NCBI GenBank assembly: GCA_963691655.1
Contig: OY829328.1
Location: 10,382,204-10,446,203 of the forward strand
Reading direction: 5' to 3'
Length of the DNA stretch: 64,000 bases
DNA from: Toxonevra muliebris
Taxonomy: Eukaryota; Arthropoda; Insecta; Diptera; Pallopteridae
In this document: positions 11,895 to 25,322 of the stretch, piece by piece
Layout of the letters: each line of letters begins with the position of its first letter
How positions within the stretch are numbered: position 1 is the first letter of the stretch
Position numbers and translations under genes: made by a program
Notes under the pieces: generated by a model
Databases searched by the model: none
What the model was told of the DNA's origin: nothing
The model's input: the letters and a program-made list of their open reading frames with translations, nothing else

Positions 11895-14800
11895 CACAGT
11901 ATACAGTATGCCAGATAGCAGAAAGTAATCTGAAATATTCTCAGGTCTTCTAAGATTTGACAATTATGACATGTATTCGCTCAATAGATTTTGATAAATA
12001 ATTTTGTTTATGCAAGAAAACTCTTGTTATTTTTTTTTTTTTGAAATAAAAGCTCTCAAAATATTTTGTTGAGTGTGATCCTATAAAATATTTAAATAAG
12101 CAAAATACAATACTTTTACAATTATCTTCTTCAAAAATGTCCTCTTTATATTCTAAATAGTTTTACCGATTTCAAAAGAATTTTATTTAAATTTCGGAGA
12201 GGTAGATTTCTTACTTAAATGGCATACATAACAAGAAAACTTTAAGTTTTGGGTTAAATCCTTGGTTCACATTATGCACATGGTTGTTATAAACGCCTTC
12301 GAAGATCTCGTTTATCAATGTCTAAAAAATTTTCTGACTATTCAAAATTTTCTATTTTATTAATATATTGTGCTGGTACCAATCTGTTAATATTTTTTTA
12401 TATTTATCATTTATTTTTATATTTTATAAATATCAAATGTTTTGGGAGAAGTCAGAGAATAATTTTCAAATTTGGCAGACGTCCGTAAACAGAAAAGAGG
12501 GCGCCACTTCTATTTATTTCACTTTATTTATTTCACTATGGGCTGAATATGTTTTTGCTGTATGTGCTCAAAATAAGATCTTAATCTCATTTTTTTCCCC
12601 TCTCAGGAATGTAATCGAAACTCGATCACTGGGCATCCGACTAGTACTAATAAAAATTGCAAACTTCTTTCTAAACTTGAATCAAATAATATTAACAGTT
12701 GCAAGTTAAAGCCCATGAAAATTAAATGGAAAAATAATAGAGAAGAAATGAACGAGTCACACAAAAATCTATTCGATAGCTGCGTCGCGAGTAACTCGCA
12801 AATCGAAATGAGTTTATCATTGCAACTCGAAACATTTAATAAATGAGCGCTTATTACTTTTTTATACAAAAATGACGAAAAAAAAAAAAGAGTCGCTCTT
12901 TTGAGTAGGAGGAGTGTAACATTTCTTCTCAATAACGAGTTTTTTGCCAAATCTAAAAAAATATATACTTAAAATTGCAAAGAAGTATTTGTAAAAAAGT
13001 ATACAAAATTAATTAAAATTAGTTGCGTGCCACAAGTGAAAAGAAAAAAACCACAAAGAAAAGCATAAAATCTTTAATCGCATCGCATAACCTTACAACT
13101 GTTGTGGCAAATAAGGTAATGGAATGGAATGGCTGTCATAAAGGACATTTGTGCAACGACATTTGCACGCTATGGTTAAATGAACCGAGGGTATGAGTAA
13201 GAGCACTTCACTACAAGGTCGTTTAATTTCACTTAATGAATGAATGCTAGCCAGAGTTAATGCTGAATTAACAAATGTTGCGGTTATAGGTTCTGTTAAT
13301 GTTTTTGTTGTTCTTATTGCTATTCATGTTATATGCGACCTACCACTCAACTTACCTAATTCACAACCTATCTAACCATAAATGATATAAAGGTTTTTGG
13401 TATAAGGCTCTCTCTGTCTTTCTCTTTCTTTGTCTTTCGTTCTCACCGACCGTACACAAATCAAACTACAAGGCAAAGCAAAATTTGATTTCATTTTACA
13501 TTTGACACATTGACAGTGGCAGGCAGCCTGTGGATAGAAGTTCCAAAATCGCCTGAATTGCCAATTTTAACAACAATCAACAGACAAGTGTAAATCTACA
13601 CCAGCCGCTAGTCACCAGTTACCGGTCTGGTCGGGTTTGGCCTGAATTTGATATGATTTGGTTTGGTTAGCTGCTTTAATTTGATGGTATGCTGGTGTGG
13701 TAATAAAATTGGTGAGGTAAAGAGCATAAATTCAAAGTTTCACAAAATTCAATTTTGATGTGCTTCAGAGTAAAATTATTTATTATCCTTTTGGTATTTA
13801 CGTGCATTTAACACACCGTTTTCAGTCATTCTCATTCATTGTGGTAAAGTACGGCGATGTTATGAAAGCATAGAAATAAAATAAAAACAAAAGCAACAAA
13901 AAGGGTGTGGTGCCACAAATGGAAATTGAATTTTTTTATTTTTTTGTTGTTGTTTTTTTTATTGTTTTTTTTTTTTTTTTTTGCTTTACTTGTTTTTTAT
14001 GCAATAGGCTACTGTTTCTTCTTCTTTTTATGAGTATTTACGTGAATGATTTACTGCCAGGACTAAAATTTTTATTTTGAGCTTTTAGGTATTCCGCTCA
14101 CGTCTGGATATTTTTTAAATACTTGTTTTTGCTTCTCAATTTAAAAATCAAAATTGGTAGTTTTTTTTTGATTGATTCAGATATAGATGGGAGTCACTTT
14201 TATAACCAACACATAAATCCAAAAATATTGTTGACCCTAAGGAAATGAGATGTAAGTATGAAAATATGTGAATATTTTAGTTTTGTTGTATCTCACATCA
14301 TTGGGTTGATTATTAAGCATTTTCTCTTGAACTATTCCAAACCTACTAAAGACACGCATAATAAATTATGTAAACCCAGTTTGAGAACTTGAAAAGTTTA
14401 GCCAGTATAAGGTTTGAAGAATTTTTATGGTCCACCAAATACATAAAATGTGTTTGAAGCCATTTGATATTTTTCGGTATCAAATCGGCACATCCTGCAA
14501 TGATTTGGCATCAAGAGAATAGAAGGGCCTTCACCTAATACAACCAATAAGCTCATAGCATTCCAAATCACTACATTTTTATAGAATAATATTACATTAC
14601 TTAAATAACATATAACAGGCTAACATATAAGACGGCCAAATCAGACGGCCGTTTCGGAATACGCCAAGAATCCTCGTCAGTGATCTTAGTGATAGTTCGT
14701 AGTCTTTAAATATCCTATATAAGTTTGGTTATATTTGAAATCGTAACCCAGAATTCAAGGTTTTGATATCAAATATCGTAACTGAATAAAGATATTGAAA

Positions 14801-15747
14801 GAAACTACCACGACCGTTCTATATACTTATTTATTGTTGTATTCAAATAGGTAAATACTTTAAAGATAATATGAAAATATACAAATATTTATTTACATAT
14901 AAGCGACAAAAATATATAAATTCATATAAATAAATGATATCACACATATTTTTATATATGCATACATGTATATCTATGTATATTACATGTATGTATAACA
15001 AAAAAAAGAAAAACAAAAACATTTTAAATGTGTTATAAATATAAACGAAAGTGGCAACAGCACATCAACAAAAAATTAAAAGGAAACAAAATTCAATTTA
15101 TTACCAACAAATCAAATTGCATGTTAGTCAAGAGAAACGGAAACTATTATTACGAAATATGAAATATTAATAATTGTTTTTACTATAAACACTGCAAAAT
15201 CATATATATTCATATGTATGTATTGACGACATAGAACCTTGCCGCTAATAGCACCAATCTGAACTCATTATATAAAAATATCGTCAGCAGTAATTGGTTT
15301 TAACCTACATAAAATATGTTATATTTACACTGAAAGAAATTTTCATGGCGCAGTGATGCACAAAAATACCAAAAATGCTCTCGAAATAATACCATTTCGT
15401 AGAATTCTGTGAAATGTAGAAATTATGGAAGAAGTAAATTAAGTTTTGTTCTTAAATTAACACTGGAAAAAGGTTGGCGAGCAGAGATAAACTGCATACT
15501 CAGTTAATCAATGACTGCCATCATATAAATATATCGCTTATTTACTAAAAGACTGTCATAACTCAAAAAACGCGATTTTGCAGAAAACGTATTTAAAGTT
15601 TTCAATTGACTCCTACTTTGCAGAAAAAAGAAGAAATCTTATAATTTATATGAAATTTTTACACATCATTAACTCAAAATTCGTGTTTTTACACACTTGA
15701 TGAGAATTTTTTTAAAAATCACTTTTTTGACGCAAATTTTGTTTATT
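11895..15747. other. Mostly unique non-coding DNA
   Basis: No supported gene. The part at about 13020-13900 is less repetitive, with CG-containing, promoter- or enhancer-like fly sequence and a ctctctctgtctttctctttctttg tract at about 13410-13435. It could be intronic or regulatory DNA of a gene outside the window. The block at 14615-14820 contains a short direct repeat (gacggccaaatcagacggcc) and may be an old LTR-like relic; I cannot confirm that. Confidence 0.4.
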
Positions 15748-16080
15748 TGAATTAGGGAGGGCAGGCCCTTCCCGAAAAACGGATTTTTGGCATTAAAATG
15801 TATTCAATAAATAGTAAAATAACAAATAAAAGAAACTAAATGGATACATGACGCACTAAATTCGGTGGCCATTTTGGTTCTTTTTCGCGCGAATTTTTTA
15901 CTTTTTTTAAATGTGATTTGAATACAAATACCTTGACTTTTTAATTTGCGCGACACAAGTGCAATTTATGCATGATGTATTCATTTATAGTCATATCTTT
16001 TTTTAATTATATTTACTATTTTTTTAAAAAAATTTAGCGACAAGAACCCGAACCAGGAAAGGGCGGCACGCCCCAATTCA
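15748..16080. mobile_element. Foldback/MITE-like element
   Basis: The left arm tgaattagggagggcaggcc is the imperfect inverse of the right arm, which ends ggcggcacgccccaattca. The arms keep partial pairing inward (for example aaaatagtaaa.ata against its complement near 16010). About 333 bp, non-coding, with the GC-rich tips standing out from the AT-rich surroundings. No target duplication is evident. Confidence 0.5.
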
Positions 16081-16179
16081 TATTAACAAAATATAAGTCA
16101 AAAAGTGTTCAGAAGTGTAATCTGAACATTTACCAATAATTTGAAAACAATAGAATAACTTTTTTTCAATACGCCTGCT

Positions 16180-16570
16180 TAATTGAATCCGCCTTGCTGG
16201 CAATGGCTTTGTCAGTAAGTCGGACAGTAAGTGCAACTTTTTATCTACCCATTCCTTTTGAAAACAAACTCGCGCGTCTTTGTGCTTTTATTGGCCAGAA
16301 AACTGAAAACTTCTCTCCTTCAATCAGTCTCAAGCAACTTTGTCTTAGTACAACTTAGTTGGTGCGCTCATTTGTTGATTAAATCCACTCAAAATTCGCC
16401 GAAGTCACACCAAGTCTTTGCATGCTTCTGATAAAAATGTAAACACAGACCCGGTCTATGAAAGAGCATCTCAGTTGCTGACGAAATCTACTTTGGTTTC
16501 GATACTACTGAGTAGTAAAGATTTAGCAACGCCATTCTGTTGAGGAGTATATGGCACTGTTTTTTGGTTT
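16180..16570 (-). pseudogene. Ty1/copia retrotransposon relic, internally deleted
   Basis: Minus-strand relic of a copia polyprotein. Reading from 16570 downward, KTVPYTPQQNGVAKSLLLSS is the copia integrase signature around TPQQNGVAER. Further down come a degraded YTGSVFTF (compare the TSGFVF-type motif of the RNase H region), LSEACKDLVWLRRILSGF-like residues and finally LLTKPLPARR, the canonical C-terminal copia RNase H ending. Integrase and RNase H signatures lie only ~100 codons apart, so the reverse transcriptase has been deleted. Stops and frameshifts are present. No LTR could be delimited. Confidence 0.75.
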
Positions 16571-16794
16571 TGAATACCGTTTTTTTCTAAATTTCGGGGC
16601 TTTCAAGACACATCTTCTTTTTTCTTTGAAATCTGATTTCAAAAATGACTTTCATCTATTAAAGAATATACTTTCTGCCCTGTTATTTTTTGATTTGTCG
16701 GCATACTTGATTTATTTATCGTGTCCCAAAAATTTTCTTCTTTGTATCTGAATTGCTAACCATTTTTTTTTTGTTGTTTTTGGTATTGTTTAAT

Positions 16795-17150
16795 GATTAT
16801 ATATGTTTTTATTATATAACAATCTCTTAAAATATTATAAGTAGTTTTTACACACCTTTTAATACATATGTGCTATATGAACTTGTAAGCACTTCTTTTT
16901 TTGTTTTTTCTGCTAATATATATAATGTGATATACTTATGTTTGTACTATATAATAATCACTTAAAATATTATAAGTAATTTTTATATACCTTTCATTAC
17001 ATATGTGCTATATGAATTTCTGAGCACTTTTTTTTTGTTTTTTTGTTTTAGTTTGATGTGATATATGTATGTATTCTATAGCAATCGCTAAAAAATATTA
17101 TAAAATTCTTATACACATTTTACAATGTGCTATATTTACTTGTTAAATAA
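16795..17150. repeat. ~132-bp tandem repeat, 2.8 units
   Basis: Units begin at about 16796, 16929 and 17061. Each contains tatat...atataa(c/t)aatc.cttaaaatattataa, an (a/t)tacatatgtgctatatgaa-like block and a poly(T) tract. The third unit is more diverged and truncated. It lies just past the copia relic. The repeat is non-coding minisatellite-like DNA. Confidence 0.7.
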
Positions 17151-18000
17151 ATCAAATAATTAAAAAAAAATTTTGTCCATTTTTTTCCATTTTGGTCCTT
17201 TTTGCTTTTGTTTTTGGCCCCAAAAAAAATTTTGGTGTGGCAACCGTGGTTGCCAATTAACTTTTACACGGATGCGTTGGTGATATTATCATTCTTATCA
17301 GAGGAAAATTTAAATGCTCGTTTTCGAATCTCCTCCAAAGAAAACTCAATACAGTAGCTAAATGGTATCTTGAAACTCGGCTAAATTTTAATCCAAAAAA
17401 GTACAACTACAATGCTCACAAAAAAGAGAAAAAGGGTAGGACTTATATAATTATCTCTTTGGTATTAAAGCTATCAGCTTCTCGAAAGCAAATACTTGAG
17501 CTTTACTCTTAAAATAGGACTACATTTCTTCATGTAAAAAATAATAACAATTTTAAGAATTTTTTTCGAAGGTATTTAATACATATTAAAGTTTCAATGA
17601 TACAAAGTGTTTTTCAATTTTTATTTTACAGTTAACCTCCGGATTTACTGAGCCGAGCCAGTAAAAATTCAAATCGATTGACGAAATGGTTCTTGAGAAA
17701 CCTTTCTCACCGCAACGAAACTTCTTGTTCTTCAGCATTTCGAGATAATCGCGTTTAAACTTCCTGCACCATGCTCAGGTAGTCGAAGGTAGCGCGCTAT
17801 TGACAGCTGTAACTTTGACTCTAACACTCAGATCTCTATAAAATTTGAAAATTTCATATGCGATTAAAGCGTACCCAGATAAAACTTCTTTCACAACTTC
17901 ATAATCTCATCTCAAAATACACTAAACTAGAAACAAAAAACACTAAAAATCTCCCTGAGATCATAATGCAAGGTACAGGTGTTTCTGGGTTTAAGACAAA
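17151..18000. other. Unassigned non-coding stretch
   Basis: No gene recognised. The part 17640-17840 has a more balanced base composition than its neighbours, suggesting remains of an inserted coding sequence, but I found no readable domain there. Confidence 0.35.
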
Positions 18001-18600
18001 AAACAAATAGTGTGCCAACATGTGCCAGGGAATCTCAATATTTTTGTATAGATAGAAGAGCTTAAAAACAAGAACATTTGTTTTTTCGAGCAGTTGAGTT
18101 TCTCTTCTTGCACTAAATACTCATAAAATATCCTCCAAACTCGTGTCTGGAGCTAATTATCAATCTTGCCATATATAATAGTGTTTTCCTAATCAGGATA
18201 TCGGAACATAGTGGCTACTTTGGAAACGAAATTGCAGATAACTTAGCCAGAAAAAGATCGTCTAATTTTTTTATCGGCCTGGTACTATTCTTAGATTTAT
18301 CAGCGAGTAACTTCAAACAAAATCAAAAAAAAATTAAAATCATCAACATTACTGGAAAGAATACAAAGGTAACAGACAAGCTTTGTGTATTCTTGCTACT
18401 GGGAATGTCATGTCAAACCACTAGGAAAATTCTGAAAATGCTTCGATTTCTTCTCCTTTTATTTCGAGTTGGTCATGGTGTTTTTAAATATTAAATAAAA
18501 ATATTCCAAAAAGCATATAGATGCAAAACGCATTCTTTAATCTTTTTAAATCAATATATTTGCATCCTTAACTCAGCTCAAAGTACTCCAGTGAATTCCT
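18000..18600 (+). pseudogene. LINE RNase H domain relic
   Basis: Plus-strand remains of a non-LTR retrotransposon C-terminal region. The phrase SEHSGYFGNEIADNLARKRS at about 18205-18265 matches the conserved RNase H signature (PGHSGxxGNExADxLAR), including the catalytic Asp of ADxLAR. Downstream, shifted frames give FIGPGTILRF and KVTDKLCVFLL-like text comparable to the GxRQxKxFI region that follows RNase H in R1/I/Jockey-type pol. Multiple frameshifts. It is too short to classify to clade. Confidence 0.7.
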
Positions 18601-18619
18601 TCTTCTCTTTTTTCCTCAT

Positions 18620-21600
18620 TCTTGTTCTCCTTTTCATCGACAAATGACAGCTAATATTACTATATTAATAAGACTTTTTCCTAAAAATAATAAGATCTTG
18701 AGTTGGATATACATGTATTATATATATTTCTATAAATATGTATATAGAGTCAATGCGAATTTCTTCAGTTAGGGCTGAAACAAATTTTAATTTCATGTAG
18801 ATATTTGCAAAGCCTTCCCACTGATCATCTGGCTGTTGGCCATTCTAAAGGGGAAACTACTATTCTAAGTATACCTTTCTATATTAATACGAATAGTGAA
18901 ATATTAAAAGCTAAACACTACCACAAAAAAAGTGTGAACATTAAGTAAAGAGAAGTGGAAAAATGGCACGGCATAGTGACGAGGAAGAAATTTTTTAAAT
19001 GCAAAGACCTAATATACATGTACAAACATAAATGTGTGTAATTTAATGTTGATAAGTTAACATAAGATAAAATAAACAAAATTTAATAAGTGTAAAAGTT
19101 AAAGATAAATATTTACAATTATTATAATTATAGAGCAACAAACATATAAAATAAATTAATCGATATTATCACAAAAAAAAAAGAAGAAGAAAAATAACAA
19201 TAAAAGACCTGAATATATTTAAAAAATGAAAAAAAAACTTTCGTTTAATCTATCAAATCACTGTCACAGCAGTTGACAGTAAATAAAATACTTTTAAATA
19301 TATGCTATATATGTATGAATATATTTAAAGTATGTGTAGGTGGCATTCTTAAATATGCAGGAAGCATCATCATAAGAATTTCAAATTTTGAATCAAAGAC
19401 AATGACATAAAGTAACAACCAACCAGCAAACAACAACAACAACTTTTATAATGTCTACATTCTGTCAACGAAGCAGACACACACACATCCATGCATACAT
19501 ATGTTTATATTTATATCATATAAAAAAGTTTCTCGTCTCTTTTCTAAAACCGAAACCGCAGCAGTTTCTATGTGTTTATGAAGCTAGTAAAGAATTGAAT
19601 TAAAAAAAAGAAAAAATCATGAAATCTGTGCTTGTATTTGTAAGAAAAGGTTGTCATCATCATTGGTTTGAGGTACGAATTTTGTGGCATTGAATTTCTG
19701 TTGACAGTTGGTTGTATCCAGCATGTGTGTATATAGAAACTTATACATATATGTATGCAGATGCAGGAATGTATATGTGTGTACTCACTCTTTGTACAAC
19801 TACTTAAAAATGTACATATGTATTTGTGCTACTGACAGTTAACCTCCATAGGAAATGTCAAATATGTATTCATGTAAAATCATTTAATTTTTGTGTGCAT
19901 GTATGATAATTTTGTCTCTTTTTTTGTTGCTGTTTTGTTAACAATACATAAGCAGTAATAATACTTTCCTTTTTGGCAATACAAACGCACACATAAGCAA
20001 ACTTATCATTATTGGTAAAAACTTGATTTTAAAGAGAATTACAAATAAAGATTACTTATAAACACTAGCAGATCCAAGAGGGGAGTTTTGGGGTTAACCC
20101 CGGAAGCACAGTGCTGCGAAATTCAAAGCAATCGATGGCTTCTGCATAACATTACAAACATATTTACTGGAAAAATTTCACGGCAACCACATCCGATCGG
20201 AGACAGGCTAGGAAATAGCCTCACCTTGTCAGAAAAAAACCACTGGAATAATGAAAACAGTATTTCTATTACATAATATTATACAACTGACTTACCACCG
20301 TTTATCGGATGCGTCAGCTGCCCTGAGTGCGCACCAGTTACGATCGAAGTGAACGCTGAAACGCTTGAAACTTCCCGCTCATTTCAACCGCTTCAAAACT
20401 AATGATTGTCCCACCGAAAATGAAGTTTGGGAGGCGTAATCACTGCAGACAGAAATACTAGACCATGCAAACATAGTTAACGACAGAAGCACTCCAAGTG
20501 CCCATTCTAGAAATATAGAAGTTCACTGAGGCTCTATGCTCAACTAAGAGCCAAAGATATTGAAGTATCATTTACGTTTTTGATTTTCCAAACAAATTTT
20601 TAATCCATTATCATTTTAAAAAATCAGTATAATTTGGAAGCTAAAAAACGCCTTTAGCACATAAATACTATACTTCCTTAAACACACAGAAACTAACAAC
20701 TTTTTTGTAATTTTTAAATCTTTTGAGGTGTCTTTATCTTTTTAAGGGCTTCCAATTTTACAGCTTCTCAAAACAATTTTGTTTTCATATAACTAAAGAT
20801 AATTTCACAATGCAATTTTACACATTCAATAGATTAAATTTAAGCTCAACATATACAATAAAAGACAATACATTTAGCGGATATGGTAGCAATAAATGAA
20901 AAACTTTTCATTTCAAAACAAAGAAAAAAAAAAAAATTAATGCTAACACAAAAGCGTTTTATATTTGGCTCAATAAATTTATTGATGCTATTATTGTTGC
21001 TGTTTGTTTACTTGTTGTACCGGTTGCTGGCTAAAATGAGTGATTTATGTCAATAAAAAGAGAAGTAGAAGAAAAGCACAGCAAAAATAAATTAATTTAC
21101 AATCGTATCCCTTTCGTTAGTGAATCATCGTCCCCAGTTGCTAACCCTACGATTCCTTTCTCCACTGACTGCTGCCAATGTCATTTATGTACATTACAAT
21201 AACAACATAACAAATATTTATAGCCTCAAGGACATACAGAACAGAAACAGATACTTTAGGAAGAAAGAGGGTGAAAGTGGCTACGGAATACCTTATCAAC
21301 ATATAAACACACAATTTTCGGTTAAACTTTTGTTGTTGTTGTTGTTACTGTATTGTGATATTATTGTTCGCAAAACTAATTTCTTTCCACACTCGATCTC
21401 TTTCTATAACAACACTCGCTCTCTTTCTGTAACAGAGACGACTTCAAAAATTGTATTATCATCAACTGTTGCCCTTTCTCTATTTCTCAGGTTCTCAAGT
21501 TGGCTACATTCACTTCCTCATTTTACTTTCAGCTTTTTTCGGACTTGTGTGAAGCGTTTTACTTCAAAAAAGTTTTATGAAATCCTCATGCTGGCTGCTT

Positions 21601-22460
21601 CTCAATAAAAGGGGGAAACGAATGTTGAATTCTGTTGAATTTTCATCAATTTGATAGAAACTAATGGTAAACGAGAAACAAGATGTGTACATAGATGTAG
21701 TAAAGTAAGTTCATCCTTTTAAGTCATTCACTTTTTACACAGCATAATTCTTAGTAAAGTCGTTTATACCTCAAAATAAAAAGGATTTCGGTTTTGCTAC
21801 AAATTTTGAAACTATAAGAATATAAAGTACTTAAAAATATTTGTTGGCATTTTTTTTTTTCGTATAATGTAGGTAGGTAAATCTGTTGTTATTGTTGTTG
21901 TCTAATGTTTTCTGACGTGACAATAAAAATCCAAAATATCCAATTTTATGATTTATTAGAAACAAAAAAACAACAACAAGATATTTTAAGTAAATATTGT
22001 ATAAAAATGAATTGAAGTAGAAGGAAACAAAATTTATAGGTACATAGTTATATATTTGTATACATCCTTATAAATATAAATGAAATTAGCGTAAATATTT
22101 AAGGAGCGAGTGACTATGCTTTTATTTATTAGTTGTTTATTATAACATAAAATAACTGAAAATTTAGTAATTTTAAAAACGATATATGCATATAAATAAA
22201 TCTAATATTTAGTGAAGTGCTACCTTTTTTTCTCGTCTCATCATTGCTTCAATGTGACGTCATAACTCTGACTGAAATGTGTGCCTCTGGATTTCATAAT
22301 AAAGATGCAATTTTTGACATTTTGCTCTGATCTTTCAAAAACTGGTTGTATACTAATTGCTGATCTTTCTTCTTTTTCTTGCTCCCAAAACGAATTGTTG
22401 TCCGCTTCGTATGCTACAATGTTAAAGACAACATGTTATCAAAGACAATACATAAATAAT
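18620..22460. other. Largely unique non-coding DNA
   Basis: No gene supported. It contains simple sequence such as catacatatgtttatatttata and acaacaacaacaactt, poly-purine runs, and a less AT-rich block at 20060-20540 that I cannot identify. An open frame of 162 codons (21120-21608, plus strand) has no recognisable domain, is leucine/serine/phenylalanine rich and has composition like chance reading of T-rich DNA. I treat it as non-coding. The region may belong to introns or UTRs of a host gene outside the window. Confidence 0.4.
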
Positions 22461-22476
22461 AGAGGTGTTCTTAAAA

Positions 22477-22589
22477 TTCAAAACCTATTCTAGATACTTC
22501 GATTGTGCTATTTTTTTCCTTATCATCTAACAACTCCTATTATAAAATTTGGAGACAATTGGTTGACGGGAAGTCGGCGCGGAAATCGA
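22477..22589 (+). repeat. Left 113-bp inverted repeat
   Basis: Left arm of the unclassified element; pairs base for base with 25210-25322 in reverse complement. It begins ttcaaaacctattctagata and ends cgcggaaatcga. Confidence 0.85.
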
Positions 22590-22839
22590 GTCAAATTAGG
22601 AAAAGTGCTTACAAGGACGAAAAAATATTTTTTATTCATTTTAATTAAACTTAACCCAGTAAATATTATTTTTGTGATCAGTTTCAAATTTAACGAGCTG
22701 TAAAAAATAAAAATTGGTTACAAAATATCTACATTACACACATACATATGTATATCACAGCGCAATATGCCAAATTTTCAATATAGAACGTTTAGTCAAA
22801 GGAAAACTTTTACAAAGCAAAACAAAACTTTACCAATTT

Positions 22840-25020
22840 GAATTCTTATAAATGATTATTATCAAACCATTGATTTTTAGGTGAACCAATGGAATATGTA
22901 GAAGGTGATGATGAAACAGAGTTGTTAATTGGGTGGGTAAATTGGCACAAGACCTTATTGGCGTCACCAAAGTTTTGAGAATTGCAGTTCTGGTTCGAAA
23001 TTCCTTGGGGCACCAAAACTTGTTTCGTCCATTTGAGCAAATATAGCTGAAACAGTTAAAGGCTTACAGATCAAATCGAGGCCGTATTTAGGGGGGGAGG
23101 GGTTTGGGGGTTCTTACCCTGTAAAAAATAAATTCGAAATCTTAGTTACACTATGCGCCCAAATCCGATTTGTTTTCTTCGACATGAGGTTTGACTACGA
23201 ATTCAAAAAGAGAAGGTGATACTGAGCACTCCTGCATTCATAGTTTTTCTGAGTCAGTAACTGTTTTTGATTTAAGGTTTCGTCCTGAATCAGTTTGAAA
23301 AGTTTAAACATTAATAAAAATAGAAAAAACTATCGGATTCTTGTAAAATAAGACTTGCTTGAACCCCATTTTTTTCCTAAAACGTTACGTGATGGGAAGT
23401 TTTTGACCTCAGATTCGTGTTCAACTTGAAAAATTCTTTCGTAAAAACTCCATCTTATTAGCAAAACCCATCTTAAAATTAATTTTATAACGCATTATTG
23501 CTAAGAGCACCACGACTAGAAAGATCTCTTTCAATGCTGTGACTTCACGAATTTAGGGAATATAAGCCAACCTCATCCGGGTTCGTTATCATTGATAATA
23601 GCTCAAATTCTCAATGATGATCATTTGAAAAAAATGAGCCTCTACAATTTTTGGGAATTTTTCTGAGGTTGAGTACATCATCAGTAGTGGGAAGTCAATG
23701 AGTTAATGAAATTATGACCCTCACGATAAAAAAAAAATGCACTAGAATGCACATTGAATAATATTTATTTGAGAAAATTTAATTTGATTATTCTGTGAAT
23801 TTTTTGTCACTTTTGGCCATTTTTGAGGTTAAGATTAAAAAAAATCGGAAAATTTTTCCTCAGATTTTAATTTTATAGGGTCCATCAAATGTATCATCGT
23901 TTTAATTTATTGTATTTAAAAATCAGTTTGATAAAAATTATTTATGAATATTTTCTTCGCATGAAAACCTGCTCCCCCCCCCGAAAAAAATTTCTGGCTA
24001 CGGCCCTGGATCAAATGAATCTACATGATTGAATACAAGTCATGTGTTTTGACACATCAAACAATACGGGTCCTCAAAATGGTGCCTGTGCTCACTTGCA
24101 ACAAATTCTCAATACAAAGCTAATTAATTTGCCACATATTTAAGATCCAAGCACCAGCGGTTTCTATGTTCGAGAGATTTTCAAAAGCTTTCATAAGTTC
24201 GATAAGTTCATTTGCTCCAAAATAAGTGATCAAAATCGGTATACCGTTAAACAATTTTGTCATTCCCAATTGAAAATTAATCCCAGCCGCGCGGACTACG
24301 AAGAGTTTTTGCAACTAATATTACATTTTCTTGATGCTGATGGTGGTAAACTTTGAACGCCTGGCCCAAGCAGCCATGCCCGTTGGAATCCCAAAGGAAT
24401 TTATTCATTAAAAATAGTTTTATTTCGCAAACAATATAATTTAACGAAGACGAAATTGAAGGCCTTGGATGCTCGAATGCAATTGAAGCTCCAAATCAAG
24501 ATTTCAATTTTATAAAAGCAACCATTGCTTATGCAGAAGTTGATTCCTTAGCACCAGCATCTTTCGTATTTGTCAGAAGAAGCAATCACATTGGCATTTT
24601 TCGACTCAACTTCCATAGAAGTTACAAAAAAAAATGACTGTATGCCTAAACTCAACACAACCCGATATAAAACTATTGATAACCGCAAATTTGTCAAACC
24701 AGAAACGTTGTTGCATGACGATGTGAGCGATTTTGCGTCGAAGAAGACTTACAATTTTTTTTTAGCAGTTTCCACATATCTTCAGAACTTTTGAAATTTC
24801 ATCCTTCAACATGGGAAGCAAACGAATATTTCTAAAATGGCTGTCAACTGTGCAGTAATTTATTTGTTACAAATGACACTACCGAAAGTGGAGGTAAATT
24901 TATGAAAGACTTTAACAAAATCCTTACGAATAATGAAGAAGAGAAGCAGCTTTTGCTCCAGATTGTAGAATCTTATAGAAAACAGTATCCCACATATAAA
25001 AAACCTAGTGTAATTTGAAT
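22840..25020 (+). pseudogene. Decayed protein of an uncharacterised insect repeat family
   Basis: Readable fragments on the plus strand in shifting frames, in order: GKLAQDLIGVTKVLRIAV (about 22940-22995); a hAT insertion at 23077-24008; a phrase ending NTGPQNGACAHLQQ (about 24056); HARWNPKGIYSLK (about 24375-24415); YLSEEAITLAFFDSTS (about 24565-24612, in a frame starting at 24570); KPETLLHDDVSDFASKKTYNFF; and KDFNKILTNNEEEKQLLL (about 24905-24960), close to the C-terminus. I recall the same order of phrases in proteins annotated only as uncharacterised in insect genomes, with no assigned function. Its position between 113-bp inverted repeats suggests it was the element's transposase or passenger. 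That is inference. Many frameshifts, so no product. Confidence 0.6.
23077..24008 (+). mobile_element. 932-bp non-autonomous hAT element, copy 1
   Basis: Starts CGAGGCCGTATTTAGGGGGG and ends ctggctacggccctg; the outer ends are imperfect inverted repeats of the hAT type (consensus like CAGGGCCGTA). An exact 8-bp target duplication, GATCAAAT, flanks it (23069-23076 and 24009-24016), and 8 bp is diagnostic of hAT-type integration. No transposase is encoded. It interrupts the decayed protein of the surrounding element, so it is the younger insertion. A second copy in inverse orientation is at 29133-31916. Confidence 0.9.
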
Positions 25021-25209
25021 TGAAAATGTCGTAATTTTTTTAATTTCTAACCAATTTTTATTTTCTATATCTCGTTAGAAAGATAATTTAATGCAAAACC
25101 CGATTAAATTATAAACTTATCAAAAAATTTATATTTACTAAAATAAGTTTAATTTATTAAATAAATAAAAAAGATTTTTCATCCTTATAACAACATTTTC
25201 AAATTTCCA

Positions 25210-25322
25210 TCGATTTCCGCGCCAACTTTCCGTCATGCAATTGTCTCCAAATATTATACTAGCTATTGTTAAATGATAAGGAACAAAATAGCCCAATCGA
25301 ACCATCTAGAACATGTTTTGAA
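25210..25322 (-). repeat. Right 113-bp inverted repeat
   Basis: Right arm of the unclassified element, inverse of 22477-22589. It begins tcgatttccgcgcc and ends near acatgttttgaa. Confidence 0.85.

Noticed and set aside
21120..21608. 162-codon open frame on the plus strand
   Set aside because: No recognisable domain, biased to Leu/Ser/Phe from T-rich DNA, with no promoter or splice context. Length is within reach of chance in 64 kb of six frames.
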